Source of the DNA: Sipunculus nudus
Taxonomy: Eukaryota; Annelida; Sipuncula; Golfingiida; Sipunculidae
Length of the DNA stretch: 64,000 bases
Assembly: GCA_026874595.1 (NCBI GenBank)
Contig: CM049307.1
Coordinates: 37,554,862 to 37,618,861, forward strand
Direction: 5' to 3'
Numbering within the stretch: the first letter of the stretch is position 1; every line of letters begins with the position of its first letter. Position numbers and translations under genes: made by a program. The notes beneath the pieces are model-generated. The model was not told where the DNA came from. It made no database searches and saw only the letters and a list, made by a program, of their open reading frames with translations. Shown one piece after another: positions 44,687-58,880 of this stretch.

Positions 44687-45887
44687 ATATATATTAATAT
44701 ATTCTTCTTATTCATATATCCGAAGGACAGGAAGGTTTATAGGGGTTAATGAGTTTATTTCTATAAATATATTTGGGTAAAAAAAAAGTGTGGGTCCCCC
44801 AAGTACAAAACCATTGATTTCAGTTTTTTTTTCTTTCTCTGTGCGCTCGATCTCCAATATAGCAGATTTTTTTCAAAAGCTGAATTTGAGCACAATATTA
44901 TTCCTAGGTCACAGATTTGCACTTATTATTATTTTTTACCTTGACTTTATTTCCATGGTTGTACACTGCAGAGTAATATCCCCATTATCGCAAAGCTACG
45001 GAATTCGCTTGGCGATTGCAACGATCTATTTATAATATATATATTTTTTAATTCTTTTTCCCTCCATCCTATATATACATGTATACATGTATACATGTAT
45101 ACAAACACACAAATATATTTTGTATAAATGTGGGATTTGAATCTTTGGTATTTAGGAAATACCTTCAGCCCGCCATCTTCACCTGTAAGTAAGGTACCTA
45201 TGTACTTAAAAGTTATGTCTTTGCCGAATATATTAACACGAGCCAATTCTGACAGCGCCAATTAGCCTACTTAGGTTTTGGGAGACGGGTGAGAAACGAG
45301 GTTTACAGCGCCTCATTTCTGCTGCCCGGTATTTTTGTCTCGTCGGAACGATCCCTCCATTTTTATCTTTCATATTCTTAGCCCAATAAGGGGACTATTA
45401 GTTGGTAACGTCCTCCATGAGGGCTGGTAGCGCGCCTGACCATCAGGTAATGAAACCATGCTAGGAGGTTTCATTATTTTAGAAGGCTGGGTGTTGGATC
45501 TGACGACCCGCTACATTGCGCTCGTAATTGAGCCTAACTAAGGTTTTGGACAGACTTTTTTCACTAGAAACATTGCCTTGATGACAAGCTCTCCAGAAAT
45601 GCTTCCCTAAAACAAACACCCGGAATTTTCTCCCCGATGAGATCTTGTTCCTCCATGCGGAATTTCGTTCAACAAATATGGTAATAAAATCTGAAAGATA
45701 TTCATTCTAAAGCTCCAGTAAAATTCCACTGCCTTGTTTCTTCACTAGCGACAGGTAATGAAAATCTCAAAACAGCTGATTGGTAATGTGGTTAAAATCA
45801 GTTTCTCGTTCAGTGTTTCATGAATTGATTTTTGTACTCGGTTGCGTGTAGTGTGTTAGAATCTGCGCAAGTGGCTATCCCCTTGGG
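44687..45887. other. Non-coding DNA
   Basis: It contains a palindromic 8-bp repeat (ATGTATAC units, about 45070-45102). No gene is recognised. Open frames at 44790-45035 and 44947-45261 overlap in opposite directions. Confidence 0.45.
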
Positions 45888-45900
45888 ACCGGAAGTGACG
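45888..45900 (+). promoter_or_regulatory. ETS/CRE composite motif
   Basis: ACCGGAAGTGACG combines an ETS core (CCGGAAGT) with an overlapping CRE half-site (TGACG), a pairing known from animal housekeeping promoters. No adjacent gene was found, so function is unproven. Confidence 0.2.
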
Positions 45901-46984
45901 CTTTCCATTAGACCGAATGGTACTGAGGCATGAGAAGGGTTTAGGTACATCTTTAAATACTGTCACAAAACATTTCTGGGCCTCGGTGAAACAAGCGTCG
46001 CCTTCAGCGAGCAATTCCTTAAGACGGTTTTCCTCATCAGTAGTTTTATTGCCATTATTATAGAACGTAAATCCACGACAATTTTGTTTGGAAAGATAAT
46101 ATCAACATATTAACTGAAAAAAAAGGTTTTCTATTTTTTTATTATACCCAGCAGATGAAAACTCTACGGCTTCATAATTTTAGATTACACGTCGACACGT
46201 CCCGAAGGATTTTGAACCATTTAGAATTAAGAAAAAAAAATCAGTAAATTCCAGGCAAATATAGTTTATAGATATTCATTTGTACGTGAAAACAGATATG
46301 ATGTTATTACATAATATAAATTTATCTAATTTACATATAAATCTTTCATAAGGCACCTTTGTAAAAAGTATTTATGCACTCAACAGAATACAAGCAAAAG
46401 TAATGTCGCTTATAACATGATTTATTTAACATTTTCAGGTTTTCTGTCATACCTATATATGCTCGCAGCACCAATTCCAATCACCTCGCATGTCGAACCA
46501 TAAAATTTCGACACCTATATATTGACTGCATGTTGAAAGTAACTGAACCAGGGTAGAAGTTTAGGTTCACTAAGGACAGACCATTAATATAATGTCTTGT
46601 TCAATCTGCATATAATGAGAATCTCACTCGTGTTATATTACTTCCATGGCTCGGAAAGACGCACATTACTAAGAGCAGTTTTGGATATACAGAAAGAATT
46701 TTCTGCTCCAGATACAAGCATGCATTAAAATGATTTGTACATTGTTCGTGAACGGAGCAAAGCTTCCAGGGGCTGCAGTTTGGGAAATTAAATAGGGTTG
46801 CTTTATGCAAAAAGAGGAACCACCAGGAAATTTCATTGCATTTGGAGAGGCGTGTGAGTGACCTAACAAAGTAAATCATCGAGAGGCTATAAAACGCCTC
46901 ATTATGACACACCGCACTGATCGAACCGTTGCCACAGCGTATTTGGTCTATGAGCAGACGGCGTCAAGAGCCCGACTCTTTCCA
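45901..46984. other. AT-rich non-coding DNA
   Basis: Minus-strand open frames at 46601-46912 have no recognisable domain. Nothing else is seen. Confidence 0.45.
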
Positions 46985-47007
46985 GCCAATAGGGATAGGC
47001 CGGAAGT
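46985..47007 (+). promoter_or_regulatory. CCAAT plus ETS motif pair
   Basis: GCCAAT (46985-46990) is followed nine bases later by GCCGGAAGT (46999-47007) in a locally GC-rich stretch. The next 350 bp contain open frames on both strands (47076-47367) without known domains. Promoter function is a guess. Confidence 0.2.
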
Positions 47008-49761
47008 AGCGCCACAGCGCCCAGGATTGATTCTGTTGTAAGATCATGTTAGAACTCCTGCGTTCTTCAGGACCACTACAGGCAGTGTGGTCCTGTTCCA
47101 TCATCTCTGTCAATAGGCAGATGTTTACTTTTTAACGATAAACCATTGAAGAGGAATCCTCCATACAACTTGGCATTTATAAACCAAAGACCTTTTTTCT
47201 TCATCAAAGTGTCAGTCTTCCGTTCCTGGGAAGACCCCACGGGCAAGAGGCACTGGCTCGTTTTGCTCAAAGTGCGAGACAAACCCCTCTCTGCCAAGTC
47301 ACATTTTTGTTTGAAAATGGGGAAAATGCGTGCAGGTAAGAGTGTTTTCTTCCTCATTTACCTATAAATAAGACGAGTAAAAAAGAGAATATTTAAACAA
47401 ACTTAGGTTTGAAACTTCATTAATATACTACATTTATCGACATTGCCTGGAAACATTCATTAAAGCATTTGTTGTTGTCAGCGGCTAATTCCTAGCTTTA
47501 AATAAAAATTAACAATATGGAGATTGACTAAATAATTAGTTTTGAGCTAAAGTAGCTTTTAAAATAAAACGCAAGTTTGAGTTAAGATATTAATTAACCC
47601 TAGCATGGTCAGTTTGCTAGTGTTTCAGTTAACTTATAATTATTCACAAGTTTAAAAAAATATATCAAAGCGTGTGTGAGAGAAACGTGTTATATCATAT
47701 TGGAAACAGCATATATGAAACAGTTTATTAGAATCACTAAAAACTTTAATTCCTGACAGCAGTCTAGTATCAAGATATGTTTTCTGAATGATATGTCGAA
47801 CGGTGAACGCTCGTGCAGGGGTAAATAACTATATTGTGAAATCAACAGTGAGGGAGTCACTAATGAAGAACAGCTTGGCGCGCAGATGACGGCGGCATTG
47901 CTTCTAATGCCTTCAACTCTGCTGGCCAGGTCATCCATATTTGCAGTAACTTAACCAGCTTGTTTATACTAATGCATGACCGGTCATTGTCTTCGGGAAT
48001 AATTCTGGGGAACTATGAATTCGTCATGTTCCAGTGTTTACTCATCTGTTCAGTTTAACTGCACATAAACCTGATCGGCAGAACTGTAGATATGACTTCA
48101 TGGATGTGATGGTCTCAGTTCGAATCTATATAGGATTGGATCTATTGATATGCGCTACATTTGCTTACATCTTGTATCTTAAAGCCAAATTTACCTTATA
48201 ACAAAATGAGTCTTCGTGGTTTGACTTGTACCACACAAAAAAAATGAAGCATATCTATTTGTGCAAGTTTTGGAAATATCACTCATGGGATATAAAACCC
48301 TTTAAATGGTCTTGATATGTTTTTTGCAATTCCTTAATATCTTAAAATGTCCATATCATAGTTAAGAATGAAAACATGTGGATAAGTGGAGTGGAAATGA
48401 CGTAGAGTCTCCTCTCGATAAAAAGACATGTTTCAGGTCCTATGTTTCTGACGGGCCCGGAAGCTTTTTATCATGAGGTAAAAACGAAACGCATCGTCTG
48501 GTGCGCTAGAGTGTGATGAAACCACATAAAAACTTCATTTTGCTTATTGAAGTTTGAATGATAAGAAAAAAATAATCAAGAGCAACATTAAGTTAAAAGT
48601 ATCACATATAAATATACTGTAATTGAAATTATACTTCTGATATTGGAGAGTGCCGCCTTAGTGTCCTGTTTGGTATTATGGTCCTATTAGGCCTCGAGGG
48701 GAGCGTTCACTGCGTTACAATTACATTTCTGCCATTGTAACATGATTATTCTATTGTACGTGATTGAATTATGCAGCGGGATACGAGATTTACTACTTCA
48801 AGGAAGATACCTTAGGGTACAAAAATTGCCCAGTTAGCTAGCAGTCGTTCCTGCCATGCAGTTCTGGCATGGAAGATCTTTCCCCAAAATTCCACAAGAA
48901 AAACAGAGTAAAAGGAACAGTGTTAGAGAAGACAGAACGCATCGTACATCGCACGGTTTATGTCAGCAAAATGTATAGGAGTATTCTGTACGCATTAGTT
49001 TTACTCATCGGGTGGTTAAAGGTGTCATGGAGACATCGGTAGTGTTTTACTTGCGCATAAATATAGTGTCTCAAAGTAGATAGAACAATGATGCGAGTGT
49101 GACAGGGTGCTGTTAGTCTGACGTCAATGATAAAATGAGAATTATGGTTATTAATGCCCTTGTCATTCTTTTCTGAACTTTTTTTTTGGGGGGGGGGGAG
49201 GGGGCAATACGCCATGAATATCATGTTTTTGTAGAGATTAAACACATAGAGACAACCTTCTTTACGCTCACAGACATTCGCTTCTCTCACGACCGCCACA
49301 GCACACGTGACCGGCTAATAAAGTCACAAGATTGTGGAATCCCTGATGTTACTGTTGAACCATTTTATCTAGGAAGGTAACATTTTATTAGATGCATGTT
49401 GTTCTTATGAGACATCTTGACATATCATCTATACATATATAAATATAAATTCATCCATTCTGTATATACCTAACAGATAGGGGAAACGATAATGGCGAAT
49501 GTTAATGATTGTCTTTTCTTTCGTAATATATCGAAAGGGAGCTTTTACATTCATTTTATTTGGTCATGTATCACCTTTTCCGCTGTGTCAAATCAGTTGA
49601 CAGTAATCAGTTACTGGTTAGCTTTTGTGTGATCGATACATATTTTCCTACGAGACAGCAAATCCATGCCAGCATTAATGTTGAATTGTATGTTAATAAT
49701 AAATGTTATTGCACTATAATAAACCAAAAAAACCCGTACTGCTTGCCCATGTCTTTTTGGT

Positions 49762-49762
<1 letters not shown>
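47008..49762. other. Non-coding DNA
   Basis: It holds an 11-G tract after a T run (49188-49198). A GATAAAAAG / CTTTTTATC inverted pair lies about 45 bp apart near 48418-48471. No supported gene. Confidence 0.45.

Positions 49763-49789
<27 letters not shown>
49763..49789. repeat. (CT)n microsatellite
   Basis: About 13 CT units. The Ser-Leu and Arg-Glu runs it produces in open frames are artefacts. Confidence 0.9.
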
Positions 49790-49792
<3 letters not shown>

Positions 49793-52700
49793 TTTGCAAA
49801 GGAATCGGACTAGAACAGACCCAAAATATTTCTTATATGCGACCAGTTACATAAATTAATATTTAAAAATTTCTTGTGCACCTATGTCAAATTATGTCGC
49901 TTATTCCATTTAGTGCTGATCTGTAACTTCCAGATAGATAAAGGTGATCATATTTTCTATGAAGAGAAATTCGAGGTTTAATGGAAAACGGGTCAGCGGA
50001 CAGCAGAGTCTGTTCATGTAGGCGTACCCCGATCACACCACGCAGTGAAGCATTCATTTACTCTAACAATCTCGTGTTGGCAAAGCCATCAGACGGCTGG
50101 ACAATATTAAATAAAGCTGGCGTCACAGACCGGGGTTGTGCCACCTGTATCAATTGATAGCTTCTCTGGCCGGTTCCTTCAGCAGGCTTCACTGACCACA
50201 GTCCCGATAACCTTTCAGGCCAGTCCGTGTCCGGCAGGTATTTTTATATAGGCATAGTTCCGTTTTATCTGACTGTCACATGTCTGCGTAAGAAACGGAG
50301 CTAGCCAACCGTACAAGTTCTCTCCATGCTGCAGGGCACCCTTGTTAACAACAGATTTCTGTTTAGTCTTCTTTATTTGATTTGATTATATTTGACCAGT
50401 CTGCGGGCGTCTCAGAGTGAATCAGAATCTCTGATAAACATTTCAGCAATATCTCACGTATCTTTATCCATCGGGTAAGACTCCGATGCGCACTTTCTAA
50501 CAAGCACATTCATTGGGCGTGCTTGATCGATCGTCTTTTTGTTCAGAAGAGCTGAATATAGAAATATATAAAACGCCACTGTTCAGTTCTAGATAGAAAT
50601 GTGACGTGACATAAGTTCATTTTTATAAATACAAGATAGCCATTACTTTCGGAAATGGAGATAGGACTAAATTTTTTAAGGTTGGTCGATTCATTGTCTT
50701 CAGATTCGAGAAATAATATGCAGGTGCTAGATCTCTTTTTCAGTTGATTTGACATGACGGATATTTTAATGTGATAAAAATTAATTTCATGTTTATCAGC
50801 AGATATTAAGTGTCTGGAAACTTTTTTTCTCAATATAACATGCAATGTCGGACGGGGGCTAGAAACCCCCTGGCTATACGCTCGCGTGATTTTCTATACC
50901 CGCATTATTAGTGTTGTCGAAAGGTTTTGATAGTTTTGTGGAAAGGGCATCTTGAGTTTGTGTACCAGGAAAATGATCATGCTTTCACAGTATCAGTAAT
51001 GAAAAATACCACTCGGACTATGTGAGAATCTATATAGCTTTGGTACAAGCCTTAGAATTTCGCCCCGGAGGGTCCGAGATCATTTCCAGTAATGGTCAAA
51101 GCAATGTACTACTATCTCGCATATAACTCTAGCTGCCTAGTCTTATAATACAACCTACTTCGTAGATACATATAAGCTGGAACATGTATCCACAAGCATG
51201 ATGATCAAACAAGCGGATCGGTCTCATTCTTAAAACGACAGCGCCCCGGTTCATGTTTAAACGTTAAATATTTTTACTCATCCTATCATGACGTACATAA
51301 CGTACACCCAGTATGGGTCCCATCAAGCTAAAGTTCTTAGCGTCCATGAACTGTCCACAGTCCAAACGGATGAGTCAATCTAAAAAAAAAACGTAAAACG
51401 GTAATCATCACAACAGTGACCTCGCTGCCCTTTTCATTAATGAAGCCTAACCAACTATCTGACCTTTTTAAACTAGAGGTAATCCATGAGAGCTTTTACT
51501 GAAATAGGCCAGAGAACGTGGATATAATTACACACAGTCTGCATATTTTGTTTATTTCAACGTGTTTATAATATGTGGGGCCCAGAACAAATTAAACAAG
51601 GGCATCTGGCAACAAGTCAGATAAACCAGAGCTTTGCAAATGGCGTTTTGCAACAAGTGACCTTTCTACCAACGCATATATGCAACTTACCACCTCAGGT
51701 TACATGTTTTCCCTTTTGTCAACATTGCTGTGTTTACAAACGTGTTGTTGACAAACAAGTTCATACATCGTTATACGAATTTTTGACAACCAAAATACCC
51801 TTAGATCATTAATATATACACAGAGGAAGCCAGAGATCACTTAAATTCTCTTTCTAAACGTAGGTTAATGGGCACCTTTCAATATGCTGTAAGCAAGAAG
51901 ATAGTTTCCAAGGATGGTTTTACATATTATGCATCGTCTGTTGACCTCATCAACACAATCAAGTTATTATTTTTTAGCTGAATCAAGTTATTATATTTTC
52001 CAGCTTATTGCTGATACAAATCTTAACTCTGCTATTGTGTTGTGAGATCTAGAATTTACAATTTATCATAACAAAACTATCCTATAGAATTATGAGTGTG
52101 GAATGTAAGGAAATTAGGTATTCCTGATATTGCAAGTCCGTATCCAGAATATTAATGGCAGTCGGGCTATTATGTCTTGTTAACTTTTTGTGTTTAATTT
52201 AATCAAGATAATCGTTAGGACTGTTGGTGTTATATTTCATCGAAAACAACTTTATTGGCCGGAATCTAATATTTTTGACCATTTAATATAATAACTGCTT
52301 AATAGCCTTGTTCATTAAAAAAACGGTAAATGATTGTTGGATGATTAATTCTCCTCTTTTATCATAGAGGATGAGCAATATTTGATTTAGTGCTCAGACG
52401 TGATCGCAGGTAGTGTTTATTGTGCGATTCGTTACACAAAGCTCGTGCAAGGTTGTTCGAAATAATACCCTTTCATGATAACGGTTGGTGACTTGTAGTT
52501 GGCATTCTGTATTTTGAAAAGTATGGTAGCCAGAAAGCTAATAACACGATAATAACACGGGAGGAGTAGTCATTGGACCTCAGGTTTAAAAGCATACACG
52601 TATGTCACTTAAGTCTTGGTCACGACAAGGTATGGAAAAGCTGACTTGATTACCTGGAATCTGTCAAGTAATGTTTGTCCTGGAAGGATCTGAGAGAGTG

Positions 52701-54711
52701 GCAACCGGGAAGCTTCAGATTTGAAATTCATGACTTTAACAAAAGTTTTTTTATCCCTAAAATAAATAAAATGTGATTTTACACTGTAAACCAACCGTAT
52801 GTGATACTCGTACAGAAGATGGCTGAACAAGTGTCCAAGACTGCAGAAGAAAAAGAGGACCAACTTGTTGACTACTAGTATAGAAGAGCCGATACGCTGG
52901 CGAAATCAAACGCTGGATACACTGCCTTAGTTTTTTACAGGTTGCGCAGCGATTCACCCTTCTCGCAATAATAACCATAAGGATTTGTGAGAAAATATGA
53001 AAAAGTCCACCATCCACCAATAAAAGCAATGTTGAAGGAAGTATCTATAGGGAGCTCGACATTATATTCAACAGAGTTGCAAGCAATTCTTAATCATGTG
53101 TGTTAAGGTTAAGCTAATTAAGGAAAATCCCATTAACAACTGTTTTCTTATGGAGAATAGGACAAGTAACCGAGTGCCAACTGCAATCTGTCCCACAATA
53201 CCTGTTATTCTAAAATAATTTTCTGCGTCAATACATTAAATCATTTGATCGCATGGGATAAATTTTAAGAATTGAACAATGAAGTTTGTATTAGACCTTT
53301 TTTCCCGTTTTCTTTTGTTATAAGCAAATACCAAGCAGTTATTGCCAGCTAAGTATCAGTATCACGTGCAATTATTGACTGGAGGGAAATCAAATATTCA
53401 GATTAAATAACTGAGCTTTGTTGTTGTCTACTACATGACAAAATCGCCATTATAAACTTTCATCCTTATGTATGGCGGGTTGGTGACGATTTCAGACATG
53501 TTTGCGTTTTAAATATTCATTATGATAGAGTCCGGAAGGCCGGTAAACTTAATTATCAGTACCATACTGTGTGAATAATGCAGTTGATGTGGGCTATAGA
53601 TCTGTGTGAGGTTCAGAGCGGCCAGTGTTTGATATTTGGAGGACCATTGATATCCCGGCCCATTCTCTCTCATCAGTTTGCGGATTCTGAATGCTTCTGA
53701 TTGGTGACTGGGGCGTTTTATTGAAATCACGCCTGGATTACCCATGAAAGACGCCATTTGTCGTCAAGCAGGAGTGAACACGGACCTCGGACTGTTCTTA
53801 TTTCCTGAACATTGATTTCTACTACAGAACCCCCAGTTTGATGTGAGACGAGTGTGTGCAGGACAGACTGGTCTTCAACTTCATCTCTTGTGAAGTAACC
53901 CAGAGGTCTATTTCCACGGTCAATTTCTGGATGTGGACATCTGAAAGCCGTATTATGTTCATCTTGCACCTTAAAGTATGAATCACTCTATGAGTTTTAA
54001 CTGCATCCAAGTTGCCATGTATACATTATATGAGTATTAATAAATCTGTTTAATAGACGTTCAAACCTTCTAACTATATTAATCATTTTTCTCAAGTTTT
54101 CTTCTTCTATCATTTAATTTGGTATGATCTGTCTGATTTCAAATAACAAATTCTACTTCGCTTGCACTGAGTATAGCCTATGATTTATCTTGTATTTCAC
54201 CATAAAAGCAGCTTGCGTTTCCAGTGTACGTTGATATAGCCAATGCATCGAACTGACGATCGGGGCGTATATAAGGCCAAAATAAAAAAAAAGGTATGGT
54301 TCTCAGGCACATTTTTTCATAAATCAATTCGGGCGGGCGGTTTTTTTTATTTTGGTATGTTTCGATAAAAATGTCAACGTTAAGGAAAAAGCATGAAAAT
54401 AACAGATTTATTTTGCTAAACAAGAAAAAGCACTATAAAACAAAGGAAATTGTATGATTTTATCTTCTTGAAAGAAATGTCCGAGCGGCTGCAGCTCAAA
54501 ATTGTTAAGTTTCTATTAAAAATCACAATAAAAATTTTTAATGCGGGGGTTTAAAATTGATGCGGGTGGTGCCTGAGACATAACTTTTATTTTTTTTTTT
54601 GGCCTAAAGTATATATTAAAAAAATCTTTAATTTTCTAATCTTAAGGAAAAGGGTGCATCATTTTGCATGTGCAGTTTATATATATTTGATGAAAGGTTT
54701 GAAATGTCTCT
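49790..54711. other. Long unrecognised, apparently non-coding stretch
   Basis: No domain, RNA or transposon end was recognised in nearly 5 kb. Overlapping minus-strand frames at 53509-54010 lie in GC-richer DNA and could be remnants of an exon (one reads GYFTRDEVEDQSVLHTLVSH), but there is no family match or splice logic. Other open frames of 60-100 codons look random. Confidence 0.4.
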
Positions 54712-54961
54712 TCAACGTAAGAAACATTTATGCAGGAGATGGTTGGGAAGAACCATATTTTTTCCTTTTCTTGGTGGGGAAACTTATCAACAGTGCTGAA
54801 AGAAAGCATTGGTGTTGAAAGCATGTGTTGAGGACAATTTTAAGAAGAATATATACAGGAAATGGGTGGGATGGGCCGTTGATTTTTCCTTTCCTAAGTG
54901 TGAAACTTTTCGACAGTGCTAAAAAGGGGAGTATGAGTATTGAAAGCATGTGTTGTGGACA
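54712..54961 (-). repeat. Tandem duplication, ~125-bp unit
   Basis: GAAAGCATGTGTTG occurs at 54817 and 54942. Each is preceded by a CAGTGCT(G/A)AA block, a TTTTTCCTTT-like block and a GG(A/T)TGGG block in the same order. The two overlapping minus-strand open frames here (54642-54949) are related because of the duplication: both begin MLS and share a KEK/KGK-type stretch. I infer no gene. Confidence 0.6.
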
Positions 54962-55249
54962 ATTTCACGAAGAATTTACATAAGTTCAGTATAATTGACA
55001 AAGCCGAAGAGATACAGATATTGCCTAGAAATCAGTAATCTAAGGAATGCAAGCCTCCCCCATGTTTTTGCATTCACTTATTCTGCCAATAATCCCGGAC
55101 TCATTTTTGCATAAGAGACTGTACGTTTGTGAATATTCCTTGATGACATTCCTGAAACAGGATAATTTTCCGGATCCACAACAAAATCTAACCAATTCGT
55201 CCTTGACTCGCTCCCAAAGTGCCATGAAATTTTCACGAGATTCCTTTCA
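54962..55249. other. Non-coding DNA
   Basis: Unique DNA with overlapping open frames on both strands (55040-55317). No domain is recognised. Confidence 0.4.
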
Positions 55250-55345
55250 TAATTGCGTGAATTATCTGTGAACGAACACACACACACAAACACACACACG
55301 AACGGGGATGAACGCATACCCTCCTGGCGGAGGCCAAAAGATTGT
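55250..55345. mobile_element. Fragment of a GGCGGAGG-ended dispersed repeat with (CA)-rich tract
   Basis: A CACACACAAACACACACACGAACG tract, split by single A/G changes, leads into GATGAACGCATACCCTCC and then TGGCGGAGGCC. The last block resembles the right end of the MITE-like element at 26025-26418. No left end was found, so this is a fragment. Confidence 0.35.
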
Positions 55346-58300
55346 AAACCAGTCCTCTTCCGTGCATTATATACCCTGCAATATCAACTTGAATGGCGCC
55401 CAGTAGAGGACATGCTTTCACAGATCCTACACCATAGAAGCGATACCTTAAATGAATCAGCATCAAAAGTTATAATAGGTCTGGCCTGGCTCATGTAACA
55501 CTATTGTCAGAAAGTTCCACGGAAAAGTACAGTTGTGTGAGCTGTAAAAACAAACAAACAAACACGGATGAAAACATAATTGCCCCTTGACGAACCATAT
55601 ATAAACCAGTAAAACAAACAAGGTCTAATGTCCATCAAACCTTTCAATTAGTCCTACGTCTGAGCACAGGCCCAATAAGACCGGAATATGTGTTTCTTAA
55701 TGGCATCCATCTTGCTTTTCCTGGCCTAGCACATCCTCTCTCCCAATCAGCTGGTCGCTAAATCACTGTAGGACAGCGCTGACGGGCTGCTCGTTGCCAA
55801 CTAGGACAGATTCATCCACAGTTCGGGCTCAACCAAGGCGACGCCCAGCTCTTCCCATCCCGTCTGATGGAAAAAGTTGGATAAGCAAGTATACCGGTCA
55901 CACATGTCGTCAGTATAGCGGGGTATGATGCTTTGTATACGCTTCCACGGTTTCATAGCGACGAGCTACCTTTCATTGGGTCTTTCACTAAAAGTTTCAG
56001 GACGGTCGGGACAGAAGCATAAAATCACAGATTACATGATGAGGGACCGACTACAACTATTATACCTTGTATCCTAGAGAAATTTTCAACAGTATATAGA
56101 AACAGATCTTTAGATGACATGTTGCCCTGGCATACTGTATGAGCCAAATGTGAGCGCCATACATGACATGCATGGCCTTCGATGTTGTATATGTTATCAA
56201 GGCCCTTGCATTGGAGAAGCCGATAGACAGGATATTTATGTCTTTAACTCGAGGCTACTACCAGCTGTGTTCAATACTGTTATTGTCTTCTGCAGCTAGA
56301 TGGATAATTTCCTTTGGGAGAGAGAAATGTCTAAATTGAGAATACATAATCTAAACATACACCAGAAAGAGTAGACTGACCAGCCACCTCTATCCCTGGC
56401 CTCACAAAATAACAAATTGTAAAGCAATACCCTGAAAGCACAATGGTACACGGTTTATACCAGCCAATGCATATATATTAAGGATTGCCAGAAAACAAAG
56501 CATTATTTTTTAACATGACATCATAATTAATATTCCAATCCTTTTCATATCAGTTGTAATTGTTCTTCTGTTGACATAACCCAGTGTTTCTTGCACACTA
56601 TTTCTGTATATTCCTATAATTTCCTTTCCATTTACGGGCTTGTCTCATGAATTAGAGAATGCAGTTATTGATTTTATATTTATTAAAGACTAGAATTAGA
56701 TCAAGCCGGGAGAAATATTAGTTCATTCAGTCATACTCTAACAGCATCTTTTTTTTTAACTATACATGTGCTTTAAATTTCGTACACTCAATTGCTAGAA
56801 TGTTGGATCAAATGTCTGTACTACCGCGACTTAAAGGTGACATACATGGTCAGTGCTGTCACAGTGCGTGCACCGAGTGTTTTTGACTTGGCCGGTCAAG
56901 TTGTTAGACTGCCGTGTGATTGCCTTAGCAATTCCAATCGTAGCACGATTATAGTTGTGTCAGATTTGGCCAGTCCTGTTGTAGAACGGGTGCCTTCCTT
57001 GGTCCGTCCGGCCGTCTGCCAATACCGAATGTCCCCAATGCCATGGTTATCTACTTGTATTTTAATAAAGAAAAAGAGAGAGAACTTTAATTTGTGCAAA
57101 AATCTAATTTATGCCTAATTTAAAAGAAATTGAAATTTGACCACGTTATCTATACATGTTGTACAAAATATTGAGATGGCACAACCTTCTGTTGTAAATT
57201 TAATTGTTCAAAAGTGGTACTCTCATTTCCTAGTTCCTGTCGCAGTGTTTCTATCCGCCAAACTAATTGTACATAATGGTGACAGGCCATGGGTTCCTAT
57301 TACTTAGAGACTCATCCATAAATGTAATGATCTTTTGCGACGTCATGGACCAACCACTAACCAAAGGCATATTCTGCAGTTCAGACGTGCACAGAACGAG
57401 GATATCCAAGTTAAAAGTGTCAGCTACGACCTTAAGCATCAGACGTTGATGACAACATCATTGTAACACAATGATCTGGAAAACAAAAACATAAAATTGG
57501 CAGCCTAACGTTAATATCGTGCTCAATATAGGCAACTTCCATGATATATCATAGTATGATCTTTTCAATGTATCCTTACAACAGAATAAACCTGTGTCTT
57601 GTATTTACAAAAAAACGATTTGCCCGCTGATATAAACACGGGATAAGAGGACGCTGATTCGACTATAAGTTATTAGGTCGCCAATATAGATAGAACTACG
57701 AAAAAGGTGATTCGACCAAAAATAAGATATCCCTGGTTTAGATGCCGGTAACGTTGCACAGGTAATATTTTAAGATGCAAGAAAATCATTTGACTAGGAT
57801 AATAATGCCGGTCTCGTAATAAAACTTTCAAAGTAAGGCATGCTGATTTGACTGATCACTTCACAAATACGGTTGTTATATCCTCGAGCGGGGAAGTATC
57901 ATTATAGGCGCTCTATAAGGCCCATGTTTTGCATATACCAAGGACGCATGTTATCACATTGGCTCGGGAATCCTTCTTCTTCCAGACGATCCATGTCTAC
58001 TATGCATTACGGATGATTCATTCAATGCAGCTTAGAAGTTTAAGTGTGACGTAAACACGTTTCAAAACTCGACAAAACCTGAACTTAAATTGTCAATTAT
58101 TTCATTTTGAAAACGAAGATACAACAAAGTGTCACAACTGTATATTAAAACTCTCGCCTTCTCGTTTAATCGGTTCAAGGCCATCACAAGTAGGGCATTT
58201 CCAATAGAGACCGGTAACCCTTTGACCGGATTAGTTTTTTAAAAAAACATGAGTTGTTGTTTAAATGACTGTGATAAGCTATTTGTTAAAACTGAACTGT

Positions 58301-58606
58301 CCACTCTATACCGCTGCATTTAGAAGGTATAATTTACCTGTTTCAGCAACAGAGGAATATGCCTTCCTGAAGGACTTCTCCTGTCCGTGGGTTTAAGAAG
58401 TAAATCCCATATAGCTACCGTGCCAGACATATAAATACATTAGTGATGTGACTATAAATCGATTATAGCAAGGATTGGTCGTTTTCTTTTATAATCGATT
58501 AAATTGGTTGCATCTTTGCATCATCGATCACAAACGATATTTATGCACATACACATTATCAACACACACAAAATCTTACCCTGTGAGACATATACAAGGA
58601 ATAAGG
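55346..58606. other. Unrecognised, apparently non-coding DNA
   Basis: It includes a short (CAAA)n run at about 55546-55562. The 108-codon frame at 56792-57118 has no recognisable domain and is crossed by an opposed open frame. No gene is supported. Confidence 0.4.
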
Positions 58607-58623
58607 CCCCCCCCCCCCCCCCC
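58607..58623. repeat. Homopolymer C tract (17 C)
   Basis: Seventeen C residues follow AATAAGG. They give a Pro run in an open plus-strand frame that is not a gene. Confidence 0.9.
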
Positions 58624-58880
58624 ACCGGATTTGGGAGATCACTTCAAGAAAACTAACGGATAAACCATCCTAAGCTCACTTTTTCTCCCTGACCAGTATA
58701 ACATGGGGCAACGCAGTGCTTTCATTTCTCCCCGCCAGGCTTAAAAGTTTCCGCCAGTTTTTGTTCTATCTTCATTAGGCTTAATCATCTAATATAATAA
58801 TAATAATAGTTACAAACAACAGAATCACTGGTCAAGTGTGTTATAGATAACATTGACTGTGTCCGTGAAGGCCAACCCTG

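Noticed and set aside
52099-52120. miR-1-like sequence TGGAATGTAAGGAA
   Set aside because: It departs from miR-1 after the seed region, and I see no upstream arm that could form the precursor hairpin.
53509-54010. Three overlapping minus-strand frames as exons of one gene
   Set aside because: They are in different phases over the same bases, without consistent splice sites or a known domain.
54642-54949. A pair of related small proteins beginning MLS
   Set aside because: The similarity is explained by the 125-bp DNA duplication, and the frames overlap each other.
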